In this document: positions 50,487-59,284 of the stretch, in pieces
Numbering within the stretch: the stretch's first letter is position 1
How the letters are laid out: the number at the start of each line of letters is the position of its first letter
Source: Methylophilus medardensis
Lineage (GTDB): Bacteria > Pseudomonadota > Gammaproteobacteria > Burkholderiales > Methylophilaceae
Length of the DNA stretch: 64,000 nt
Direction: 5' to 3' (one strand)
Assembly: GCF_006363915.1 (NCBI RefSeq)
Contig: NZ_CP040946.1
The notes under the pieces: model-generated
What the model was told of the DNA's origin: nothing
Databases searched by the model: none
What the model saw: only the letters and a program-made list of their open reading frames with translations
Program-made: the position numbers and the translations under genes

Positions 50487-50984
50487 ATGAGAAGTTTTTT
50501 AGTAGGGTTACTCGGCCTTTTGTTAAGTTTTAGCCACCTGAGTGCGGCTGACTTTAAAGTAGGTTACGTCCAGGTCGACAAGCTACTCCAAGAAGCGCCG
50601 CAAACCGCTGAGACTGGCAAAAAGCTCGAAAAGGAATTTAGCCCGCGTTCGCTAGAGCTAGAAAAACTGCAAAAACAAATTCGTGACCTTGAATCGCAAT
50701 TGGATCACGACCGTGCGAATATTGCCGAGGCAGACCGTCGTCAAAAAGAACGGCAGTTGAATAATTTGCGCCTTGAGTTTCAGAGCAAGCAACGTGAATT
50801 GCGCGAAGATATCAATTTGCGCAAGAATGAAGAGCTGGCGTTATTGCAAGAGCGCATTAACAAAGCGGTCCAAACCGTCTCCGAAAGCGAAGGCTATGAT
50901 CTGGTGGTTTACAGTGGCGTTGCCTTTGCAAGTAAGCGGATCGATATTACCGATAAAGTCTTAAAGTTGCTGGGTAAAAAATAA
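50487..50984 (+). CDS. skp: Periplasmic chaperone Skp/OmpH
   Basis: This 165-residue periplasmic chaperone carries unfolded outer-membrane proteins. The signal peptide MRSFLVGLLGLLLSFSHLSA is followed by FKVGYVQVDKLL and a long charged coiled coil (about 55-125). ATG 50487 has GGGAG eight bases upstream and opens the signal peptide, so it is preferred over in-frame codons further 5'. It sits between bamA and lpxD, as usual. Confidence 0.93.
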   Translation: MRSFLVGLLGLLLSFSHLSAADFKVGYVQVDKLLQEAPQTAETGKKLEKEFSPRSLELEKLQKQIRDLESQLDHDRANIAEADRRQKERQLNNLRLEFQSKQRELREDINLRKNEELALLQERINKAVQTVSESEGYDLVVYSGVAFASKRIDITDKVLKLLGKK

Positions 50985-51029
50985 CCAGTGATTCTCATCT
51001 TCAAGTAACTCTCAAGGGCAGTACTTCAT

Positions 51030-52088
51030 ATGGCGCAACACTTCACATTACAAGAGATTGTTGCGTCTCTGGGTGGGCAATTGGCGCTTAGCGAGCCTAC
51101 TCAGGCCGCAACAGTTAAAGTCAGTCGCATGGCCTCTTTAACCCAAGCGAAAAATGATGCGATTGCTTTTTTTAATGATACTAAATACACGCAATCGTTA
51201 GTTGCAACGCAAGCGGCTGCCGTGATTTTGCGACCAGAGCATCGAGCACTGACGACACTGCCCTGCATATTGACTGACAATCCCTATGCCTATTTTGCCA
51301 AACTATCGGCAATGATGAATCCCTCGCGCGTCTATGTGGATCACATTCATCCCTCTGCTGTCATCGGTATCGCTGGTGCCTTTGCTGCGAAGATTACCAT
51401 TGATGCCTTAGCCACCATTGGTGATCGCGTGTCACTTGGGGAAGGCGTGCGCATTGGGGCGGGTTGTGTGGTTGAAGACGATGTCAGCATCGGCGCCAAC
51501 ACCGTACTGGAGCCGCGGGTGGTGGTTAAGCATGGCACCATCATCGGTCAGCACTGCCATCTGTTTTCAGGGTGTGTTGTCGGTAATGACGGCTTTGGAT
51601 ATGCAGAAGAGCAGGGTCGATGGGTTAAAATACCGCAAATTGGCCGGGTTGTGATTGGGAATGACGTGGATATTGGTGCGAATACCACCATAGATCGTGG
51701 TGCGCTCGATGATACCGTGATTGCAGACGGTGTGAAGTTGGACAATTTGATACAGGTCGCCCATAATGTTCGTATTGGCGCACACACGGTCATTGCGGGT
51801 TGCGTGGGGATTGCGGGAAGTGCTGTCATTGGTGCACATTGCAAAATCGGCGGTGCAGCCATGATTTTGGGGCATTTAAATATCGTTGATGGCGTCACCA
51901 TCTCACCCGGTTCCATGATTATGCGCTCGATTCAGCAAGCCGGGACCTACACCGCACTCATGCCGTTTCAGAAACACGAGGATTGGCTGCGAACAGCGGC
52001 CAATATCCGTCATTTAGAACAATATGCTCTTAAGCTCAAGCAGCTTGAGCAAGCAATAAGCAACATACAAAAACATTCGGAAGATTGA
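51030..52088 (+). CDS. lpxD: UDP-3-O-acylglucosamine N-acyltransferase LpxD
   Basis: This 352-residue enzyme adds the N-linked acyl chain in lipid A synthesis. It has an N-terminal uridine-binding domain (1-100) and a left-handed beta helix of hexapeptide repeats (about 105-310). The catalytic-histidine region is VVGNDGFGYAEEQGRWVKIPQIG near 185 and IQVAHNVRIG near 240. A C-terminal helix closes the trimer. It starts 45 bases after skp. Confidence 0.97.
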   Translation: MAQHFTLQEIVASLGGQLALSEPTQAATVKVSRMASLTQAKNDAIAFFNDTKYTQSLVATQAAAVILRPEHRALTTLPCILTDNPYAYFAKLSAMMNPSRVYVDHIHPSAVIGIAGAFAAKITIDALATIGDRVSLGEGVRIGAGCVVEDDVSIGANTVLEPRVVVKHGTIIGQHCHLFSGCVVGNDGFGYAEEQGRWVKIPQIGRVVIGNDVDIGANTTIDRGALDDTVIADGVKLDNLIQVAHNVRIGAHTVIAGCVGIAGSAVIGAHCKIGGAAMILGHLNIVDGVTISPGSMIMRSIQQAGTYTALMPFQKHEDWLRTAANIRHLEQYALKLKQLEQAISNIQKHSED

Positions 52089-52096
52089 GAGAATTT

Positions 52097-52561
52097 ATGG
52101 CTGAAAACACAATGAATAGCATGGATATTCATGAGATTTTGGAACACTTGCCGCACCGCTATCCATTTGTGCTGGTTGACCGTGTATTGTCTATGGAGCT
52201 GGGTAAAGAGATCACAGCCGTTAAGAACGTCTCGGTCAATGAACCTTATTTTCCTGGCCATTTCCCATATCATCCGGTGATGCCTGGGGTGTTGATCGTG
52301 GAAGCAATGGCACAAGCTGCCGCTTTGCTCTCATTTAAAACCATGGGCACCAAGCCGACCAACGACTCGGTATATTATTTTGCTGGCATTGACAATGTGC
52401 GTTTTAAAAAACCAGTCTCCCCAGGTGATCAGATCATTTTGCACGTCAAAATCGACCGCATCCTCAAGGGGATCTGGAAATATAATGCAGTCGCCAAGGT
52501 CGCAGACGAGATTGTGGCAGAAGCCAACATGATGTGTATCTTAAAAGCCATTGAAAAATAA
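52097..52561 (+). CDS. fabZ: 3-hydroxyacyl-ACP dehydratase FabZ
   Basis: This 154-residue hot-dog dehydratase of fatty acid synthesis works here beside lipid A genes that compete for 3-hydroxyacyl-ACP. The HRYPFVLVDR start and the catalytic FPGHFPYHPVMPGVLIVEAMAQ segment (His and Glu) are present. ATG 52097 is used; ATGs at 52112 and 52121 are alternatives. It lies 8 bases after lpxD. Confidence 0.95.
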   Translation: MAENTMNSMDIHEILEHLPHRYPFVLVDRVLSMELGKEITAVKNVSVNEPYFPGHFPYHPVMPGVLIVEAMAQAAALLSFKTMGTKPTNDSVYYFAGIDNVRFKKPVSPGDQIILHVKIDRILKGIWKYNAVAKVADEIVAEANMMCILKAIEK

Positions 52562-52604
52562 CCATAGACGCGCCTGTCGATGAAGATAGGCCGTACACCT
52601 AGAC

Positions 52605-53384
52605 ATGCAAAGCCTGATTCATCCTACCGCAATCATAGACCCCAAAGCCGAGCTCGATAGTTCGGTAGAAGTGGGCCCTTATACAACCATCGGCGCAGGT
52701 GTGCGTATCGATGCGGGCACTAAAATTGGCCCGCATGTGGTGATTGAAGGCCCAACCACCATTGGCAAACACAACGAAATCTTTCAATTTTCATCGCTCG
52801 GTGCCAAACCGCAGGATAAAAAATTTAAAGATGAGCCAACCTTGCTAGAAATTGGCGACCACAATACCATCCGCGAATTTTGTACTTTTAACCGTGGTAC
52901 CGTGCAAGACAAAGGCACTACCATGATCGGCAGTCATAACTGGATTATGGCTTATGTGCATATTGCGCACGATTGTATCGTCGGAAACCATACGATTATG
53001 GCCAACAACTCATCGCTGGCCGGACACGTGACGATCTATGATCACGCGATATTAGGCGGCTTCACATTAATCCACCAATTCTGTCAGATCGGTGAGCACA
53101 TTATTACGGCAGTTGGTTCAGTGGTGTTTAAGGACATTCCGCCTTATGTGACGGCGGCTGGCTATGATGCGGCGCCTCATGGCATTAATGCTGAAGGCCT
53201 CAAGCGTCGTGGTTTCAGTGCCGAGACCATCCAGCAAATCAAGCGTGCATATAAAGTGCTTTACCGCCAGGGATTGTCTTTTGAAGAGGCTAAACTTGCG
53301 TTAGCTGACATGGAAAAATCTTGTCCTGAAATTGGCTTGATGACCCGCTTTCTCGCGCAGACGACGCGCGGTATCGTACGTTAA
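52605..53384 (+). CDS. lpxA: UDP-N-acetylglucosamine acyltransferase LpxA
   Basis: This 259-residue trimeric enzyme performs the first step of lipid A synthesis. Left-handed beta helix repeats start at IHPTAIIDPKAEL, and catalytic His is in MAYVHIAHDCIVGNH near residue 120. The C-terminal helical part (RGFSAETIQQIKRAYKVLY) is typical. It has standard length and sits between fabZ and lpxB. Confidence 0.97.
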   Translation: MQSLIHPTAIIDPKAELDSSVEVGPYTTIGAGVRIDAGTKIGPHVVIEGPTTIGKHNEIFQFSSLGAKPQDKKFKDEPTLLEIGDHNTIREFCTFNRGTVQDKGTTMIGSHNWIMAYVHIAHDCIVGNHTIMANNSSLAGHVTIYDHAILGGFTLIHQFCQIGEHIITAVGSVVFKDIPPYVTAAGYDAAPHGINAEGLKRRGFSAETIQQIKRAYKVLYRQGLSFEEAKLALADMEKSCPEIGLMTRFLAQTTRGIVR

Positions 53385-53396
53385 GTAAAAGAATTT

Positions 53397-54560
53397 ATGG
53401 CTAAGATTGCAATGGTGGCGGGTGAGGCCTCCGGTGATTTGCTGGGCTATCATCTCATTCAAGAGCTGAAATCCTTGCAGCCGGAAGTTGAAATTTTTGG
53501 CATCGCTGGTCCCAAAATGATGGGCCTAGGGGCGAAGTCATTATTTCCGATTGAGCGATTGTCGGTGCGTGGTTATCTCGAAGTCTTGCGTCATTTGTGG
53601 GGCCTACTCAAGCTGCGTAAACAGCTTTATAAAGAGATTCTGAAGGCGCAACCGGATGTGTTTATAGGCATCGATGCTCCGGACTTTAATTTTTGGCTAG
53701 AGCGTAAACTCAAGGCAAAAGGGATTGCTACCATCCATTACGTGAGCCCATCCATTTGGGCTTGGCGTCAAGATCGCATCCATAAAATCAAACGTGCGGT
53801 TTCTCATATGCTCGCCTTGTTTCCATTCGAGCCCGCGCTTTACCAACAGGTGGGGGTGCCGGTGACTTACATTGGCCATCCATTGGCGGATGCTTTACCG
53901 ATGGAACCCGATGTAGGCCTGGCCCGAGAAAAATTAAAACTAAAAAAGAATCATGTGGTGATTGCCATGCTGCCGGGCAGCCGGCAGTCCGAGGTGACCT
54001 TTCACGCGGAATTGTTGCTAGAAACAGCGATTGTGTTCGACCGTCTCATGTGCGAGAACGGCCAGCAGGTGCAGTTTTTGGTGCCATTAGTGACGCGTGA
54101 AACCCGCGATATTTTTACCAGTGCCTGGCATCAACTGTTAACGCAAAAACCAGACACGGCAATCGACTTGCAAATCATGTTCGGCCATGCGCATGATGCG
54201 ATGACCGCGGCGGATGCGGTGGTGGTGGCCTCGGGCACAGCGACCCTTGAAGCCGCCTTATTGAAAAAGCCAATGGTCATCACTTACAAGATGTCCAACA
54301 TGAGCTGGCAATTACTAAAACGCATGCGGCTGCAGCCTTATGTGGGCTTGCCCAATATTTTGGCCGGTGAATTTATTGTGCCTGAGTTGTTGCAGAAAGA
54401 GGCGATTCCAGAGCGTATTGGGCAGACATTGTATAACTTATTGGCGGATAAGACCGGCTTGGCCAGTTTGCAAGAAAAGTACCGCCACATTCATGCCCAA
54501 CTCAAACAAAACAGTGCACAAAAAGCAGCTGCGGTTGTGAAGCAGTTTTTACAGGCATAA
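53397..54560 (+). CDS. lpxB: Lipid A disaccharide synthase LpxB
   Basis: This 387-residue GT19 glycosyltransferase joins two lipid A monosaccharides. Motifs are GEASGDLLGYHLI near residue 8, GIDAPDFNFWLE near residue 89, YVSPSIWAWRQDR near 115 and VVASGTATLEAALL near 280. It has standard length and lies 12 bases after lpxA. Confidence 0.97.
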   Translation: MAKIAMVAGEASGDLLGYHLIQELKSLQPEVEIFGIAGPKMMGLGAKSLFPIERLSVRGYLEVLRHLWGLLKLRKQLYKEILKAQPDVFIGIDAPDFNFWLERKLKAKGIATIHYVSPSIWAWRQDRIHKIKRAVSHMLALFPFEPALYQQVGVPVTYIGHPLADALPMEPDVGLAREKLKLKKNHVVIAMLPGSRQSEVTFHAELLLETAIVFDRLMCENGQQVQFLVPLVTRETRDIFTSAWHQLLTQKPDTAIDLQIMFGHAHDAMTAADAVVVASGTATLEAALLKKPMVITYKMSNMSWQLLKRMRLQPYVGLPNILAGEFIVPELLQKEAIPERIGQTLYNLLADKTGLASLQEKYRHIHAQLKQNSAQKAAAVVKQFLQA

Positions 54561-54565
54561 CCGAG

Positions 54566-55153
54566 ATGCAGCGTTTATGTGGCATTGATGAGGCAGGCCG
54601 TGGGCCATTAGCGGGCGCAGTGTACGCGGCCGCAGTCATTCTCGATCCTGAGCGCCCAATTGCGGGGTTGGCAGACTCTAAAAAATTGTCTGAAGCCAAA
54701 CGCGATGCTTTGGCGGTCGAGATCAAATCGCATGCATGGGCTTGGGGGATTGCCAGCGTGAGTGCGCAGGAGATCGATCAGATTAATATCTTGCAGGCCA
54801 GTCTACTTGCCATGCAAAGAGCGTATCAGCACATGATTGACCAATTTGGGCGCCATGCCACCCTGATTCAAGTTGACGGTAATCGCTGCCCGATTTTTTC
54901 GGTGCCATGTGAGGCCATCGTCAAAGGCGATAGCAAAGTGGCTGAAATCTCTGCAGCTTCCATTTTGGCTAAAACCGCCAGAGATGCCTCATTGCTAGTG
55001 CTAGACCGCCAATATCCGCACTATGGCTTTGCCCAACATAAGGGTTATCCTACGGCATTACATCTTGCGCGTTTAGCGCAATACGGTATTACGCCAGCGC
55101 ATCGGCGTAGCTATGCTCCCGTCAAAAAATACTTAGTCGCTGATTGTGAGTGA
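54566..55153 (+). CDS. rnhB: Ribonuclease HII
   Basis: This 195-residue enzyme removes ribonucleotides from DNA. Catalytic DEAGRGPLAG (residues 8-17) is at the N-terminus, with the third acidic residue in VDGNRCP near 110 and KGDSKVAEISAASILAKTARD near 122-142. It starts 5 bases after lpxB and is the last gene of the lpx string, followed by a terminator. Confidence 0.96.
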   Translation: MQRLCGIDEAGRGPLAGAVYAAAVILDPERPIAGLADSKKLSEAKRDALAVEIKSHAWAWGIASVSAQEIDQINILQASLLAMQRAYQHMIDQFGRHATLIQVDGNRCPIFSVPCEAIVKGDSKVAEISAASILAKTARDASLLVLDRQYPHYGFAQHKGYPTALHLARLAQYGITPAHRRSYAPVKKYLVADCE

Positions 55154-55165
55154 GTCGTTAAAACA

Positions 55166-55192
55166 AAAAAGCCGCTCCTGGAGCGGCTTTTT
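55166..55192. terminator. Bidirectional terminator between rnhB and fdxA
   Basis: AAAAAGCCGCTC pairs with GAGCGGCTTTTT around a CTG loop. It is 12 bases after the rnhB stop and 24 bases beyond the fdxA stop, with T runs on both strands. Confidence 0.92.
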
Positions 55193-55215
55193 GCATCGTT
55201 GGCGCTGTGATTTTT

Positions 55216-55539
55216 TTATTCAACCAGTAGCGCTGTTTTACCTGCTTTACCATTCATCTCTTCGGCATTTGGCAATGGCTCTTTACGCGCCGTGATTGTT
55301 GGCCATACCGTGGATAGGCGAGCATTGAGCGCAATAAAATGTTGCTGATCAGCTGGCACATCATCCTCCGCAAAAATGGCTTCTGCCGGGCACTCAGCGA
55401 CACATAGCGTGCAGTCAATGCACTCGTCTGGGTTGATCGCCAGGAAGTTAGGACCCTCAACAAAGCAATCTACCGGACAAACATCTACGCAGTCGGTATA
55501 TTTGCACTGAATACAATTTTCGGTTACTACATAAGTCAT
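55216..55539 (-). CDS. fdxA: 7Fe ferredoxin FdxA
   Basis: This 107-residue electron carrier has one [3Fe-4S] and one [4Fe-4S] cluster. Cysteine patterns are C9-x2-C-x4-C...CP (ENCIQCKYTDCVDVCPVDC) and CIDCTLCVAECP near residue 40. The C-terminal extension ALNARLSTVWPTIT is typical of FdxA. Its own promoter region is at 55540-55625. It may feed the sulfur assimilation enzymes next door, but this is only context. Confidence 0.95.
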   Translation of the reverse strand: MTYVVTENCIQCKYTDCVDVCPVDCFVEGPNFLAINPDECIDCTLCVAECPAEAIFAEDDVPADQQHFIALNARLSTVWPTITARKEPLPNAEEMNGKAGKTALLVE

Positions 55540-55625
55540 GTTTTAAATCCTTTAACGGCTATCTCAGCCAAAACGATATTTTATTGCAATTTAGCCAAAT
55601 TGACGATGTGTTGCGTGCAAACTGA

Positions 55626-56900
55626 TCAAACAATCATGCCTGCGCCGACGGTGTTGTTGCTGCTTTCATCAATCACAATAAAAGCACCCGTGGCGCGGTT
55701 TTTATCATAACTGTCGACCATCAGTGGTTGTGCCAACTTAAATGTGACCCGAGCAATGTCATTCATTTTGAGGTCGGCACTGGCCAAATGTTCAAGCGTG
55801 TTCACATCCACCTTATACTGAATACTGCCAATTTTGGCTTTGGATTCACGGGTGGTGTGACGCACGATGTAAGTACGTGCAGGGGACAATGGGGTTTCGG
55901 ACAGCCAGCATACGTGCGCCTCGATTTGTTTGACCGCTTCAGGTGCTTCGCTGGTTTTCACAATCATGTCGCCACGTGAAGTATCAATCTCGTCTTCAAG
56001 CAGCAAGGTCACACTTTGTTCGGTTTGTGCGCTTTGCAGTTGCTCAGCGCCCAGTTGAATGGCTTTCACTTTTGACTGATAGCCATTCGGTAACACCGTC
56101 ACCGCGTCCCCTACACTAATTTCACCTGCCTCCACACGGCCCATAAAACCGCGGAAATCATGCAGGTCTGGATTTGCGGAGTCGTGCGGGCGGCAGACGA
56201 ACTGTACGGGAAAGCGGAACGCCTCAGATTGCTCACTGTGGGCTGCTGGTGCGGCTTCTAAAATATCAATCAGCGTTTCGCCTTGATACCAAGGCATATT
56301 GTCCAAGCGGTCCACCAGCATGTCGCCATTGAGTGCCGACATCGGCATAAATTTAATTTCGCGGGCTTGGGCGAGGCCAATTTCGGTCGCAAAAGCGATG
56401 TAGTCGGCCTTGATCTTTTCATAGACCGCTTGATCGTAATTGACCAAATCCATCTTGTTGACGGCAACAACGATGTGCGGGATGCCAACCAAATGTGCCA
56501 GATAGCTATGACGACGGGTTTGTGTCAACACGCCTTTGCGTGCATCGATGAGGATGATCGCAAGGTTGGCGGTTGAAGCGGCGGTGACCATGTTACGCGT
56601 GTATTGTTCGTGACCGGGTGCATCGGCGATAATGTATTTGCGCGTACCGGTACTGAAATAGCGATAGGCGACATCAATGGTGATGCCTTGCTCGCGCTCC
56701 GCTTGCAGACCATCGGTCAGTAAAGAGAGATCGACGGCTTCCATGCCGCGCTTTTGCGAGGTGCGGGCAATGTTATTCAGAGTGTCGGCCAGAATGGTTT
56801 TGGTATCGTAGAGCAAGCGACCAATCAGTGTGCTTTTACCATCATCTACGCTGCCGCAAGTCATAAAGCGCAGCAAAGAGTCGTTGTGTTGAGTTGCCAT
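55626..56900 (-). CDS. cysN: Sulfate adenylyltransferase subunit 1 (CysN)
   Basis: This 424-residue GTPase activates ATP sulfurylase CysD in assimilatory sulfate activation. EF-Tu-like motifs are GSVDDGKSTLIGRL near residue 15, DAPGHEQYTRNMVT near 90 and NKMDL near 145. No adenylylsulfate kinase (CysC) domain is fused. Start 56900 (MATQHNDSLLRF) lies one base after the cysD stop; longer in-frame extensions run into cysD. Confidence 0.95.
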   Translation of the reverse strand: MATQHNDSLLRFMTCGSVDDGKSTLIGRLLYDTKTILADTLNNIARTSQKRGMEAVDLSLLTDGLQAEREQGITIDVAYRYFSTGTRKYIIADAPGHEQYTRNMVTAASTANLAIILIDARKGVLTQTRRHSYLAHLVGIPHIVVAVNKMDLVNYDQAVYEKIKADYIAFATEIGLAQAREIKFMPMSALNGDMLVDRLDNMPWYQGETLIDILEAAPAAHSEQSEAFRFPVQFVCRPHDSANPDLHDFRGFMGRVEAGEISVGDAVTVLPNGYQSKVKAIQLGAEQLQSAQTEQSVTLLLEDEIDTSRGDMIVKTSEAPEAVKQIEAHVCWLSETPLSPARTYIVRHTTRESKAKIGSIQYKVDVNTLEHLASADLKMNDIARVTFKLAQPLMVDSYDKNRATGAFIVIDESSNNTVGAGMIV

Positions 56901-56901
56901 G

Positions 56902-57831
56902 TTAGAAATAACCTTCTTTCTTGCGCTGTTCCATCGAGGCATCTGACGTTTGATCGTCGAGGCGCGTTGCACCACGTTCAGTAATTGTCGTTGTCGCGGT
57001 TTCGAGCACAATTTTGCTCACATCAGCGGCATCTGAAATCACGGGAGCGGTGCAAGTAATGTCGCCAACCGTCCGGAAACGCACCTGCATATTGATCACT
57101 TCTTCGCCTGCTTTAGGCTGATTGATCAAGTCGCCGTTAGCCAACGGCACATTGACTGGGAAAATGGAACCATGGCGCATAACGATGTCGCGCTGGTGCG
57201 CAAAATAGATACTCGGTAAGGCCAAGTTTTCACGTTCGATATATTGCCAAACGTCCATCTCTGTCCAGTTTGAGATGGGGAACGCGCGAATATTCTCACC
57301 CTTGTGCACGCGCGCGTTATACAGGTTCCATAATTCTGGACGTTGGTTTTTCGGATCCCATTGACCAAATTCATCGCGAAAACTCATGATGCGCTCTTTG
57401 GCACGCGCTTTTTCTTCATCGCGACGCGCACCGCCAATGCAGCAGTCAAAGCCAAACTCTTCAATGGCTTCTAGCAAGGTCACTGACTGATGCTTGTTGC
57501 GTGGCTCGTCAGGCGTTTTTAATACCACCGTACCGCGCTGCATGGAGTCTTCTACCGACCGTACAATCAGGCGCTCGCCTAATTCAGCGGCACGCTGGTC
57601 ACGAAACTGTACGACTTCCTGATAGTTGTGGCCAGTATCAATATGCAATAACGGAAAAGGAAAACGCCCCGGGCGAAACGCTTTTTCAGCCAAACGCAAA
57701 ATGCACAGGGAATCCTTACCACCAGAAAACAGCAGCACAGGGTTTGCGCACTGGCCCGCCACTTCACGCAGAATATGAATGGCTTCAGCCTCGAGCCAAT
57801 CGAGGTGTGATAAAGGTTGTTTAGTTGTCAT
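56902..57831 (-). CDS. cysD: Sulfate adenylyltransferase subunit 2 (CysD)
   Basis: This 309-residue catalytic subunit makes adenosine 5'-phosphosulfate (APS) from ATP and sulfate. The PP-loop motif LLFSGGKDSLCILRLAEKAF is near residue 32, with HIDTGHNYQEVVQFRD and GGARRDEEKARAKERI following. Full length like E. coli CysD (302). It follows cysH after 77 bases. Confidence 0.97.
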   Translation of the reverse strand: MTTKQPLSHLDWLEAEAIHILREVAGQCANPVLLFSGGKDSLCILRLAEKAFRPGRFPFPLLHIDTGHNYQEVVQFRDQRAAELGERLIVRSVEDSMQRGTVVLKTPDEPRNKHQSVTLLEAIEEFGFDCCIGGARRDEEKARAKERIMSFRDEFGQWDPKNQRPELWNLYNARVHKGENIRAFPISNWTEMDVWQYIERENLALPSIYFAHQRDIVMRHGSIFPVNVPLANGDLINQPKAGEEVINMQVRFRTVGDITCTAPVISDAADVSKIVLETATTTITERGATRLDDQTSDASMEQRKKEGYF

Positions 57832-57908
57832 AGTTTATACAATCAAATATTGCCGTAGCGCGCGTTGCGTCACCATCAAGTGTTCTCATCGCTTGCCATG
57901 GCTTGAAT

Positions 57909-58670
57909 TCAGGATTTCTTTACGTGTAAGCCGCACTCTTTACTATCGGGGTTTTCCCACCACCAGCGGCCGGCGCGAATGTCTTCCCCCATGGCCACCG
58001 CGCGCGTACACGGCGCGCAGCCAATGCTTGGGTAGAATTGCTCATGCAGGGCGTTATACGGGACTTCAAACAGGCGGATATAGGCCCAAACCTCTTTTTC
58101 GGTCCAGTCACTCAAGGGATTGAATTTTTCTAGTTTGTTGCCAGCATCATATTCTTGGGTAGGCAGGGCGCTACGGGTCGCTGCTTGTTCCGCACGCATT
58201 CCGGTCACCCAAGCCTGCTTGCCGCTGAGTGCGCGTTGTAAGGGTTCAACCTTGCGCATGTGGCAGCACGCCTTGCGCAGCTCGATACTCTCGTAGAAAG
58301 CGTTGATCCCCTGCGTTTGCACATAGTGTTCAACCGCTTCATGCTTTGGGAAAAAAACCAGTGGTTTGATGGTGTAAGCTTGCTCGACCGCAGCCATCAG
58401 TTGGTAGGTCTCTAACGGCAGGCGGCCGGTATCCAAAGAAAAAATTTCGATGGCAATTTGCGCTTTGCAAATCAGATCCGTCAGTACCATGTCTTCGGCA
58501 CCGTAGCTGTTGGCAAAAGTGATCGCAGGAAACTCAGCTGCTGCTGCTTGCAATAATGCCACGGCCTTTTCACGCTTAGCTTGAACGGTTGCGATTAAGG
58601 CCTCTGTCAATTCAGGACGGATTGCCGGATTGTTGGCGGCTGGTTTGAGCATGCTGACGCCGAAACTCAT
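57909..58670 (-). CDS. cysH: Assimilatory APS reductase, iron-sulfur type
   Basis: This 253-residue reductase forms sulfite. It has the PP-loop-like SYGAEDMVLTDL near residue 53 and LDTGRLPLETYQL near 80. Unlike E. coli PAPS reductase it carries the CC and CxxC pairs (KACCHMRKVEPL and IGCAPCTRAV) that bind a [4Fe-4S] cluster, plus the C-terminal ECGLH cysteine. That marks it as an APS reductase, consistent with no cysC in the cluster. Start overlaps the DUF934 stop by 4 bases. Confidence 0.93.
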   Translation of the reverse strand: MSFGVSMLKPAANNPAIRPELTEALIATVQAKREKAVALLQAAAAEFPAITFANSYGAEDMVLTDLICKAQIAIEIFSLDTGRLPLETYQLMAAVEQAYTIKPLVFFPKHEAVEHYVQTQGINAFYESIELRKACCHMRKVEPLQRALSGKQAWVTGMRAEQAATRSALPTQEYDAGNKLEKFNPLSDWTEKEVWAYIRLFEVPYNALHEQFYPSIGCAPCTRAVAMGEDIRAGRWWWENPDSKECGLHVKKS

Positions 58671-59284
58671 GCGCGATGGATCCTACGCCAGACCGGCACA
58701 TCCGCAACACCGCCTTGATAGGGTTGGCTGAAGTCATTCAGGCTAGCCAGTGCGTCTTCGGCAGAGCGGTCGGCACGAATCAGAAAACTGTTAAAGCCTG
58801 CCCGTTTATGAAAAAACAATTGGTCACGTAGCACGTCACCAATTGCGCGCAATTCGTTTCGATAGCCAAAGCGTGTGCGCAGCCAGTTGCCCAATGTGAA
58901 AATGCGACCGTCCGCAAAGCGTTCAACAAATATTGCAATCAATGGTAGCGTGTTGAGATCAGCAAAAGCGGCTTGTAATGCTTCCGCCGTTTCGTTGGTC
59001 GCCAACACAATCCCCAGTTCGCCACGGTCCAAGCGTGATTGCAGTTCTGCTTTGCGCGCCTCCCAGATGGCGAGTGGCACTAAAATGTGGCCAGATGCTG
59101 GAATCTGGGTATTGGCAATCTGTTCAGCAGTGAAGGTTTGTTCGCCTGTTAATTTAAACAACACGACTTTACCAGCTTGTTTGCGAACAGATTCTTCGCC
59201 GGCGGCGGGCGGTATTACGCGCACCCAGGTGTCAGCAACAATGCTGGCTGTACCATCAGCGGCTAGTTGAATCAGTTGACTCAT
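58667..59284 (-). CDS. DUF934 family protein of the sulfate assimilation operon
   Basis: This 205-residue protein has a DUF934 domain: LVPLAIWEARKAELQSRLDRGELGIVL, then LPLIAIFVERFADGRIFTLGNWLRTRFGYRNELRAIGDVLRDQLFFHKRAGFNSFLI. The family has no proven biochemical role but lies with sulfite reductase genes in many proteobacteria and is often called an oxidoreductase. Here it overlaps both neighbours by 4 bases, so all three are coupled. Confidence 0.88.
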   Translation of the reverse strand: MSQLIQLAADGTASIVADTWVRVIPPAAGEESVRKQAGKVVLFKLTGEQTFTAEQIANTQIPASGHILVPLAIWEARKAELQSRLDRGELGIVLATNETAEALQAAFADLNTLPLIAIFVERFADGRIFTLGNWLRTRFGYRNELRAIGDVLRDQLFFHKRAGFNSFLIRADRSAEDALASLNDFSQPYQGGVADVPVWRRIHRA